A stretch of DNA of 64,000 bases. Origin: Phyllobacterium sp. T1293. GTDB taxonomy: Bacteria > Pseudomonadota > Alphaproteobacteria > Rhizobiales > Rhizobiaceae. The stretch spans positions 1,617,001 to 1,681,000 of the forward strand of contig NZ_CP088273.1 of NCBI RefSeq assembly GCF_020731415.2. Direction: 5' to 3'. Positions 56,996 to 64,000 of this stretch are shown in pieces. Each line of letters begins with the position of its first letter. Positions within the stretch are counted from its first letter, which is position 1. The notes under the pieces are model-generated. The model ran no database searches. It was not told the origin of the DNA and saw only the letters and a list, made by a program, of their open reading frames with translations. The position numbers and the translations under genes were made by a program.

Positions 56996-57795
56996 TGAAG
57001 AATCTGGCTCAGGAACAGCTTTGTCCGTTCATGCTGCGGATTATCAAAGAACGCAGCTGGTTCGTTCTGCTCGACGATCTGGCCCTGATCCATGAAGATA
57101 ACGCGGTTTGCCACCTGTCGGGCAAAGCCCATCTCGTGGGTCACGCAAACCATGGTCATGCCTTCTTCGGCAAGCTGAACCATCGTATCCAGCACTTCCT
57201 TGATCATCTCAGGATCAAGTGCCGAGGTTGGCTCATCGAACAACATAATGCGCGGGTTCATGCACAGAGAGCGGGCAATCGCCACACGCTGCTGCTGACC
57301 ACCGGAAAGCTGACCGGGATATTTATTGGCTTGCTCGGGGATTTTGACGCGTTCGAGATAATGCATGGCAATCTCGTCCGCCTTCTTCTTCGGCATTTTG
57401 CGCACCCAGATTGGGGCCAGTGTGCAGTTCTCCAGAATTGTCAGGTGCGGAAACAGGTTGAAATGCTGGAACACCATGCCAACTTCGCGCCGCACTTCAT
57501 CGATCTTTTTCAGATCGTTGGTGAGTTCAATACCATCAACGAGGATCTTGCCGCTCTGATGTTCTTCAAGCCGGTTGATACAGCGGATCATGGTGGACTT
57601 GCCAGATCCCGAAGGACCGGCGATGACGATGCGCTCACCGCGCATCACCTTGAGGTTGATGTCCTTGAGGACGTGGAAATCACCATACCATTTATTCATG
57701 TTGGTAATCTCAACGGCAACATCGGTCTTGGAGACCTGCATCAAGGAGCGGTCGACATGAAGTTCAGATGGATCGACGACGTTTTCAGTGGTCAT
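56992..57795 (-). CDS. aapP: General L-amino acid ABC transporter ATP-binding protein
   Basis: The 267-residue protein has Walker A (GPSGSGKST), the signature LSGGQQQR, Walker B ([12 protein letters not shown]) and the H-loop THEMGF. It is preceded by a polar extension. It energises the AapJQM importer for many L-amino acids at the inner membrane. It follows aapM by 12 bases. Confidence 0.95.
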   Translation of the reverse strand: MTTENVVDPSELHVDRSLMQVSKTDVAVEITNMNKWYGDFHVLKDINLKVMRGERIVIAGPSGSGKSTMIRCINRLEEHQSGKILVDGIELTNDLKKIDEVRREVGMVFQHFNLFPHLTILENCTLAPIWVRKMPKKKADEIAMHYLERVKIPEQANKYPGQLSGGQQQRVAIARSLCMNPRIMLFDEPTSALDPEMIKEVLDTMVQLAEEGMTMVCVTHEMGFARQVANRVIFMDQGQIVEQNEPAAFFDNPQHERTKLFLSQILH

Positions 57796-57807
57796 GCAAG
57801 GTACTCC

Positions 57808-58968
57808 TTAGTGTTTATGTCCTGTGTCCAGCCTGCGTTCCATGAAGATGGAATATCGCGACATGCCGAAACAGAAAATCCAGAAGACGAAACCGGCGAA
57901 AATCAGGCCGGAGATGGGGGTTTGTGGTGATGCCCAATTGGCATCGTTAAAGTGCTGGCGCACGGTTCCGAGCAGATCGAACATACTGATAATGGAAACC
58001 AGCGATGTATCCTTGAACAGACCGATGAAGGTGTTGACGATCCCCGGGATCACCATCTTCAACGCCTGCGGCAGAATGATGAGGCCGGTTTTCTGCCAGT
58101 AGCTCAATCCGAGCGAGTCAGCACCTTCATATTGTCCTTTCGGAATCGCCTGCAGACCACCGCGCACCACCTCGGCCATATAGGCCGAAGCAAAGAGTGC
58201 CACACCAATCAGTGCGCGCAGAAACTTGTCAAAGGATACGCCCGGCGGCAGGAACAGTGGCAGCATATAGCTGGCCATAAACAGCACCGTCACCAGCGGA
58301 ATGCCGCGCACCATTTCAATGAAAATGACGCAGAGCATCTTGATAACAGGCATTTTCGAGCGCCGGCCCAAGGCCAGAACAATACCGAGCGGCAATGACA
58401 CGGCAATACCCACAAAGGAAAGCACCAGCGTGACAAGCAAGCCACCCCAGGTCGCCGTTTCAATGTAGGGAAGACCGAACCAGCCACCGACCAGCAGGAA
58501 GAAGGCGAAGATGGGGAAAATGAAGAAAAACACGATCGCATTGGCGGTCTTGAACGGAGCTTTTGGCGTCAGCAACGCAATCAACAGCAAAGAAAAGATA
58601 ATGCCAACAAGATTGACACGCCAATGCTCTTCCAGCGGATAACGGCCATACATGAACTGGTTGAAATTGGCGTTCACGTAAGCCCAGCATGCACCCGACC
58701 AGCCATCGGGCATGACACCGCCCTGCGCGACCGTCGAGCAGACTGCCCGGTCCGCACCGGACCATGAGGCCTGAATAAACAGCCAGTTGATCATCGGCGG
58801 TACGAACCACGCCAGAAGGAAAATGGCAAAGACCGTCAATATGGCATCAATGGGCGTTGCCATGAGGTTGAGCCTGATCCAGCGGACGATGCCCCGCTCA
58901 CCCAGAGGCGGTGTCTGGCCCTGCAGCATTTCGGTACGAACGAAACTCAGATTGTTGCTATCAGCCAT
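57808..58968 (-). CDS. aapM: General L-amino acid ABC permease AapM
   Basis: The 386-residue protein has eight or more helices. The permease EAA-type loop is seen in [27 protein letters not shown]. The N-terminal region ([20 protein letters not shown] [13 protein letters not shown]) is long, as in HisM-type members of the Aap/Bzt subfamily. It follows aapQ by 2 bases and precedes aapP. Confidence 0.94.
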   Translation of the reverse strand: MADSNNLSFVRTEMLQGQTPPLGERGIVRWIRLNLMATPIDAILTVFAIFLLAWFVPPMINWLFIQASWSGADRAVCSTVAQGGVMPDGWSGACWAYVNANFNQFMYGRYPLEEHWRVNLVGIIFSLLLIALLTPKAPFKTANAIVFFFIFPIFAFFLLVGGWFGLPYIETATWGGLLVTLVLSFVGIAVSLPLGIVLALGRRSKMPVIKMLCVIFIEMVRGIPLVTVLFMASYMLPLFLPPGVSFDKFLRALIGVALFASAYMAEVVRGGLQAIPKGQYEGADSLGLSYWQKTGLIILPQALKMVIPGIVNTFIGLFKDTSLVSIISMFDLLGTVRQHFNDANWASPQTPISGLIFAGFVFWIFCFGMSRYSIFMERRLDTGHKH

Positions 58969-58970
58969 GA

Positions 58971-60167
58971 TCAGCGCTCCACCAATGCCATCTTCGCGTT
59001 AAACCAGTTCATGAAGAGCGATGTCAGCACACTCAGACTGAGATAAACGATGATAAAGATGGTTACGACTTCGATGGAACGGCCAGTCTGGTTGAGGATC
59101 GTTCCGCCGACGGCAAAAAGATCAGGATACCCTACCGCCACGGCCAAAGACGAATTCTTGGTCAGATTCAGAAATTGACTGCTCAGTGGTGGAATGATGA
59201 TGCGCAGAGCCTGTGGCACGACGACCAGCCGTGTGGTTGTACCGGCGCGCAGTCCGAGGGCATGGGCCGCTTCGCTCTGCCCCTTGCCCACACCGCGAAT
59301 ACCGGAGCGCACAATCTCGGCAATGAAGGATGCCGTATAGAAGGAAAGCGCAAGATAGAGCGACATGAATTCGGGGCCGACAAGCGAACCGCCGCTCAGA
59401 TTAAATGAGCCGAGCACAGGACGGTTGAAGGTCAGCGGAAAACCTTTGAGAGCAAAAGCCAGAAGCGGCAGTCCGATAATCAAGGCCAAGCCGGTCAGGA
59501 GAACAGGGAACTGCTGTCCCGTCGCCATTTGCCGTTTATAAGCCCAGCGGCGGACAAAAAATGTGCCTATGATGGCAAGGATAAATGCGGCACCTGCCAG
59601 CCAGGCACCTTCACCAAAAATCGGAACCGGAAAATAGAATCCGCGATTGTTGAGAAACGTGCTGAACGGCAATGCAATGCTCTGTCGTGCTTGCGGCAAA
59701 ACAGCCAAAACACCGGAGTACCAGAAGAAAATAACCAGCAGCGGCGGGATATTACGGAAAACCTCGACGTAAACCGTGCAGAGCTTGCGAATAAGCCAAT
59801 TGTGCGAGAGCCGCCCGACGCCAATAATAAAACCGATAATGGTGGCGGTGATGATACCGACAACGGCGACCAGCAATGTATTCAAAAAACCGACATAGAG
59901 TGCGTTTATGTAGGTGGAGTCGCTCGAATAGCTGGTGAACGGATGAGAACTGATATCAAACCCGGAGCGACCGTCGAGAAAACCGAAACCTGTTGCCAGG
60001 TGGGCGCGCTGCAGATTGGCGATTGTATTGTTGACGACCCAGTAGACCAATCCCACCAGTACAACCAGAACCACGACCTGATAAATGTAGCCGCGAATTT
60101 TCGGATCGTTTAAAAGTGATGCTTTGGCACTATCTGTACCGACAGGCGTAATATCCTGCGATGCCAT
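58971..60167 (-). CDS. aapQ: General L-amino acid ABC permease AapQ
   Basis: The 398-residue protein has an N-terminal helix ([20 protein letters not shown]), then helices ending in the EAA loop [26 protein letters not shown]. It is the first permease and pairs with AapM. It is separated from aapJ by 109 bases that contain a hairpin. Confidence 0.94.
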   Translation of the reverse strand: MASQDITPVGTDSAKASLLNDPKIRGYIYQVVVLVVLVGLVYWVVNNTIANLQRAHLATGFGFLDGRSGFDISSHPFTSYSSDSTYINALYVGFLNTLLVAVVGIITATIIGFIIGVGRLSHNWLIRKLCTVYVEVFRNIPPLLVIFFWYSGVLAVLPQARQSIALPFSTFLNNRGFYFPVPIFGEGAWLAGAAFILAIIGTFFVRRWAYKRQMATGQQFPVLLTGLALIIGLPLLAFALKGFPLTFNRPVLGSFNLSGGSLVGPEFMSLYLALSFYTASFIAEIVRSGIRGVGKGQSEAAHALGLRAGTTTRLVVVPQALRIIIPPLSSQFLNLTKNSSLAVAVGYPDLFAVGGTILNQTGRSIEVVTIFIIVYLSLSVLTSLFMNWFNAKMALVER

Positions 60168-60222
60168 TGACCCCTCATTTCTTTAGTTCGTTTTTTATTT
60201 TTATTATTTTTGTAATTGTTTT

Positions 60223-60252
60223 CCCGGAAAGGAGGCAGAGCCCCCTTCCCGG
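60223..60252 (-). promoter_or_regulatory. Stem-loop between aapJ and aapQ
   Basis: CCGGGAAGGGGGC and GCCTCCTTTCCGGG pair with small bulges on the minus strand. No T-run follows, so it probably caps the aapJ mRNA and lets it accumulate above the permeases, as is known for other binding-protein operons. Confidence 0.55.
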
Positions 60253-60276
60253 ATTTCAAATCGATCAGTTAAAAAA

Positions 60277-61305
60277 TCAGCGGATCGGCATTGCGTATTG
60301 CAGGCCACCCTTGCTCCACTGAGCATTGATGCCGCGTGCAATCTTGAGCTTGCTGCCGGAACCGACATTGGACTCGAACAGTTCGCCATAGTTGCCGACC
60401 GCCTTGACGATCTTGACAACCCAGTCATTGGTCAGACCAAGGTCCGTTCCAAGCTTGGTGTTGGCTTCCTGACCAAGCACGCGCTTGATTTCAGGGCTGT
60501 CGCTCTTCGTCAGTTCGTCAACATTGGCCTTGGTGATGCCAAGTTCTTCAGCGGTCAGCAGGGCATAATGTGTCCAGCGGATAACGTCAGCCCACTGGCT
60601 GTCGCCCTGACGAACGACGGGGCCGAGAGGCTCCTTCGAAATGATTTCAGGCAGAACAACGTGATCATCCGGCGCAGAAAGTGTCAGACGGATGGCATAA
60701 AGGCCCGACTGGTCGGTGGTATAGACGTCGCAACGGCCGGCATCATAGGCGGCGTTGACCTCTTCAAGCTTCTCGAACACGACAGGATTGTATTCCATCT
60801 TGTTCGCCTTGAAGTAGTCGGCGAGATTGAGTTCGGTCGTTGTGCCGGCCTGAACGCAAACCGATGCACCCGAAAGCTGCAATGCGGAATTGATACCCGA
60901 CAGCTTCTTGGCGTTGATCATAAAGCCCTGACCGTCGTAATAATTGACACCGGGGAAATCAAAGCCCTGCGTGTCGCGGCTCAGTGTCCATGTGGTGTTG
61001 CGAATCAGAACGTCAATTTCACCCGACTGCAAAGCAGGAAGACGATCCTTGGCGGAAAGCGGTGTAAACTTTACCTTGGTTCCATCGCCAAAAACGGCGG
61101 CGGCAACGGCACGGCAATAGTCAACGTCGAAACCGGACCACTCACCCTTGTCGTTTGGTGCGCCGAAACCAGCAAGACCTGTGTTTACGCCGCATTGCAC
61201 GAAGCCTTTTTTCTTAACGTCATCAAGCGTGCCAGCGGAAGCAGCGGAAGCCAGCAGGACCAACGCAGATGCCCCCAATACGCCCTTCAAAACAAGATTT
61301 TTCAT
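60277..61305 (-). CDS. aapJ: General L-amino acid ABC transporter binding protein
   Basis: From ATG MKNLVLKGVLGASALVLLAS the product is 342 residues, with a signal peptide cleaved near SAG. GTLDDVKKKGFVQCGVNTGL, WSGFDVDYCRAVAAAVFGD, DVLIRNTTWTLSRD and YEPVV-type TTDQSGLYAIRLT are the solute-binding family 3 fold in the long AapJ form. It captures broad-specificity L-amino acids in the periplasm. A TTG 3 codons earlier is possible. Confidence 0.95.
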   Translation of the reverse strand: MKNLVLKGVLGASALVLLASAASAGTLDDVKKKGFVQCGVNTGLAGFGAPNDKGEWSGFDVDYCRAVAAAVFGDGTKVKFTPLSAKDRLPALQSGEIDVLIRNTTWTLSRDTQGFDFPGVNYYDGQGFMINAKKLSGINSALQLSGASVCVQAGTTTELNLADYFKANKMEYNPVVFEKLEEVNAAYDAGRCDVYTTDQSGLYAIRLTLSAPDDHVVLPEIISKEPLGPVVRQGDSQWADVIRWTHYALLTAEELGITKANVDELTKSDSPEIKRVLGQEANTKLGTDLGLTNDWVVKIVKAVGNYGELFESNVGSGSKLKIARGINAQWSKGGLQYAMPIR

Positions 61306-61536
61306 AACTACCAAACCCTTTAATTGTTGCCCGTGGTTCCCAGAGAGGAATCTTCCATATTGGCGGGTTCCCCCCGTGCCCTTTCAAGGCTCCAACATGT
61401 CTCCCATTCACCCCTGTATCGAAGGGCATTCTGTGAGTTTGGTCAAGGGATAATCTTTGCCCAATATTTTTGCAGAAACAGCCGAATAGCTGCTTCTTGT
61501 TGAAGTTTTCGATTATTTCTTGTTCAAAAACTCAAA

Positions 61537-62334
61537 TCAGCGCCAAAACCGGTCGCGAAAACGCAAAATCGGGAAGAATCGAGTGCCGTCGAACAAAAAG
61601 GCGGCACGGCGCCCGGCAAGGAATCTGGCGAGCGCAATGGTGAAGAGGAAGCCGACCGAATAACCGGCAACCACATCCGTCGGATAGTGGGCCCGCGCGA
61701 TGATGCGCGTGAAGGCAATAAACATGGTTGCCAGAATGATCGGCACCCGCCAGCGCGGAAACCATAGCGCGAGAACGGCTCCGACAGCACCCATTGTGGT
61801 TGAATGTCCCGACGGAAAACTCGCAAAATCATAACCGGCCTGAAACGGTGAAAAGCCATTGGCGCCAAGAGTATCGATAAATTTCGGCCGGGCACGCCCG
61901 ATACAGAATTTGGCAATATTGGTCAGGATGCCTGACAAGGCCACAGCCCAGAAAGCAAATGTTGCCTGTGAATAAATCAAGCCCAGACGCACCCGCCGCC
62001 CATGGGGCAGATTGCGCCAGTTAATGCCAATCAGGCACACCGCAATGAAGAACGCCGGGATCAGATACCACTGGGACAGACCGATATCCGTCAGCAGCCG
62101 CATGGAACTCAATGGCCCCTCATGGGAAGACAACTCGCGTGAGAGGAGTTCATCGAAGGGATGCAACAGGAGAATGAAGAAAAATATCAGCACCGCCGCC
62201 ATCGACATGCCACCGGTCCATACGGCAGGTGTGTTCGGATGGGCAGGCGCTCGCATGCGTCGCAAAAAATTGACGATCGACCGGCCCGCGCGTCTTATGC
62301 CTGACAGGGATTGTGAATTGGCGGCATCCGTCAT
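61537..62334 (-). CDS. PAP2-family membrane phosphatase
   Basis: The 265-residue protein has six helices and the three catalytic motifs: KFCIGRARP, FASFPSGHSTTMGA and RIIARAHYPTDVVAG. It hydrolyses phosphate from a lipid-type substrate such as undecaprenyl pyrophosphate, phosphatidate or lipid A. Its start is divergent from metC by 141 bases. Which lipid it acts on is not clear. Confidence 0.92.
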   Translation of the reverse strand: MTDAANSQSLSGIRRAGRSIVNFLRRMRAPAHPNTPAVWTGGMSMAAVLIFFFILLLHPFDELLSRELSSHEGPLSSMRLLTDIGLSQWYLIPAFFIAVCLIGINWRNLPHGRRVRLGLIYSQATFAFWAVALSGILTNIAKFCIGRARPKFIDTLGANGFSPFQAGYDFASFPSGHSTTMGAVGAVLALWFPRWRVPIILATMFIAFTRIIARAHYPTDVVAGYSVGFLFTIALARFLAGRRAAFLFDGTRFFPILRFRDRFWR

Positions 62335-62474
62335 TGTTTCTCCAATTGCCTGAACCTAAACAGGCTAACTGTTCCTCATCTGGCATTACTCGACTGTTGC
62401 AACGGGAACGTCGTGGCATTATCGACTTCTCGCAACACTTACAATTGTCATGCATCGCAATGCGGAGAATATCC

Positions 62475-63653
62475 ATGGGCAAAGAGTCTGATAAGATGGC
62501 AAAATTCGGGATCAACACACGTCTGGCCCATGGCGGCTATGATCCCCGTGATTATCACGGTTTTGTCAATCCGCCGGTTGTTCACGCTTCGACCGTTCTT
62601 TTCCCTGATGCGGAAACCATGGCGAGCCATAAGCAGAGATATGGTTATGCAACGCATGGCACGCCCACAACCGATGCGCTGTGTCAGGCAATTGACGAAT
62701 TGGAAGGCTCATTCGGCACCCTGCTCGTCCCATCAGGCCTTGCAGCCGTGACCATCCCGCTTCTCGCGTTCCTGTCACCCGGTGATCATTTGCTGATGGT
62801 CGACAGCGTCTACGGCAATACGCGCTATTTCTGCAATACGATGCTGAAACGCCTGGGTATCGAGGTCGAGTATTATGACCCGCTTGTTGGCGCAGACATT
62901 GAAAAGCTCATCCGCCCCAATACAAAAGTTGTCTTCACTGAATCGCCGGGCTCCAACACATTTGAAATTCAGGACATTCCCGCGATTGTTGAGAAAGCGC
63001 ATGCGGCAGGCGCCATTGTCATGATGGACAACACCTGGGCGACACCGCTTTATCTGAAGCCGCTGGATTTTGGCGTCGATATCTCCATCCACGCGGCAAC
63101 AAAATATCCGTCAGGCCATTCGGACATTCTCATGGGCACGATCTCAGCCAATGAAAAATGCTTCAAGCGGCTTGATGACGCCTATACGGCCATCGGCCTA
63201 TGCGTTGCTGGCGATGATGCTTATGATGTTTTGCGCGGCTTGCGTACAATGAAGCTGCGTCTGGATCAGCATGGCAAAAATGCGCTTGAAATTGCCCGCT
63301 GGCTAGAAACGCAGCCCGGTGTCATCGAAGTCTTGCACCCGGCTCTTGAGAGCCATGCCGGGCACGCCCTGTGGAAACGGGATTTTTCCGGTGCTGCGGG
63401 CGTCTTCTCCATCGTTATCAAGGGCGAAACAAAACAGGCCAGAGCCTTTCTCAACGCGCTTGATATTTTTGCGCTCGGCTATTCGTGGGGCGGCTATGCA
63501 AGCCTTGCGCTTCAGGTCAATCTTTCGGACCGGGTTCTGACTGGCAAGAAATATGCGGGAGCGCTTATCCGCCTGCAGATCGGTCTCGAAGATACAAAAG
63601 ATCTCATCGCTGATCTCGAAAAAGCCCTCGCGACAGCCAAAGCGGCGCAATAA
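62475..63653 (+). CDS. metC: Cystathionine beta-lyase
   Basis: From the ATG preceded by CGGAG the product is 392 residues. It has RYGYATHGTPTTDAL, TESPGSNTFEIQDIP, MDNTWATPLYLKPL and SIHAATKYPSGHSDILMG with the PLP lysine. It splits cystathionine to homocysteine, pyruvate and ammonia for methionine synthesis. The frame runs 54 codons upstream into the leader. Confidence 0.93.
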   Translation: MGKESDKMAKFGINTRLAHGGYDPRDYHGFVNPPVVHASTVLFPDAETMASHKQRYGYATHGTPTTDALCQAIDELEGSFGTLLVPSGLAAVTIPLLAFLSPGDHLLMVDSVYGNTRYFCNTMLKRLGIEVEYYDPLVGADIEKLIRPNTKVVFTESPGSNTFEIQDIPAIVEKAHAAGAIVMMDNTWATPLYLKPLDFGVDISIHAATKYPSGHSDILMGTISANEKCFKRLDDAYTAIGLCVAGDDAYDVLRGLRTMKLRLDQHGKNALEIARWLETQPGVIEVLHPALESHAGHALWKRDFSGAAGVFSIVIKGETKQARAFLNALDIFALGYSWGGYASLALQVNLSDRVLTGKKYAGALIRLQIGLEDTKDLIADLEKALATAKAAQ

Positions 63654-63706
63654 CAATAAACAGAAGGTGATTTCGCGTTTGGGATCGTTCTTGCTATGAC
63701 AAAGCC

Positions 63707-64000
63707 ATGAGCAGGCTTGCCATTCTTCTGACCTTCCTCACGGCGTTTTCCGTCGGTTGGGTGCCCGTATTTGCGGCGCCTGCCCGGCTGGCAACGGAAA
63801 TGACGGCACAGGTTACAGACCAAAAGCCAATGGCAGGTCATGCCCACGCCTGCGCCGGTGAACAAAAACACTGCATGGGCATGGCCAAAGTTCCCCATCC
63901 CGCCCTTTGTTCCGCCTGTATCGCCATTCCTGCTATCGCACTCATCACCATTACGACGCCATCCACACGAATGGTGGTTCCGCATGGGACGGAGTTGCCG
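63707..64000 (+). CDS. Exported Cys/His-rich protein (3' end beyond the window)
   Basis: An ATG opens MSRLAILLTFLTAFSVGWVP, a signal peptide, followed by a segment with HAHACAGEQKHCMGMAKVPHP and CSAC, then a second hydrophobic stretch. The frame stays open to the window edge (98 codons). The Cys/His clusters suggest metal or redox chemistry, or a small membrane protein of DUF2946 style, but I cannot assign it. Confidence 0.5.
   Translation, partial: MSRLAILLTFLTAFSVGWVPVFAAPARLATEMTAQVTDQKPMAGHAHACAGEQKHCMGMAKVPHPALCSACIAIPAIALITITTPSTRMVVPHGTELP

Overview
The window looks like a chromosomal segment of a Brucellaceae alphaproteobacterium of the Ochrobactrum/Brucella type. The main reasons are the Omp2-family porin, the gene strings plsX-fabH-ihfA-merR and nrdR-ribD-ribE-ribH-nusB beside glyA, the aapJQMP amino-acid transporter, a BepRDE-like efflux locus, and a Bpt-type aminoacyl transferase. 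The species cannot be fixed from the sequence alone.

Layout. 1-8.9 kb is accessory in character: the end of an MDR oxidoreductase, a 976-residue HrpF/NolX-like (type III translocon-like) orphan, tRNA-Pro(GGG), then an AT-richer patch with a variant PIG-L-like protein, two glycosyltransferases, small unknowns and a cysteine hydrolase. 8.9-13.4 kb holds the porin, with a long hairpin-rich leader and trailer, two very small ORFs, a FAS1 protein and a pair of small membrane-anchored ElaB/DUF883-like proteins. 13.7-19 kb is the phospholipid/fatty-acid block (merR, ihfA, fabH, plsX, DUF177, CBP3-like chaperone) with bamE divergent. 19-27.4 kb carries hppA behind a structured leader, the riboflavin operon with nusB and nrdR, a VOC gene boxed between two direct repeats, and glyA. 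27.5-35.9 kb has an L,D-transpeptidase next to an LdtR-like MarR regulator, an acyl-CoA hydrolase pair, hemB, an RDD protein, bpt and an EamA transporter. 35.9-49 kb contains the RND pump with its TetR regulator, parC, a secreted protein, aspS, rnd and a second EamA transporter. 49-55 kb has DUF3088, ppx-ppk, a zinc-finger protein and a flavin monooxygenase. 55-61.3 kb is the Aap operon plus an unusual tail of small membrane-protein genes. The window closes with a PAP2 phosphatase, metC and a truncated Cys/His-rich exported protein.

How they work together. Clear functional units are riboflavin synthesis (ribD/E/H), the entry to phospholipid and fatty-acid synthesis (plsX/fabH), polyphosphate turnover (ppk/ppx), general amino-acid uptake (aapJQMP), and drug/bile efflux (bepR-bepD-bepE) with twin operator-like palindromes upstream.

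Intergenic DNA is rich in a palindromic repeat family with ends resembling GTGGTTCGACAAGCTCACC. I count six copies, one of which forms a 316-bp nested palindrome. The observations most worth a second look are the duplicated two-gene membrane module with a relic gene fragment downstream of aapP, the HrpF/NolX-like orphan, the direct-repeat-flanked VOC gene, and the switch-like hppA leader. No integrase, transposase, CRISPR array or phage gene was seen.
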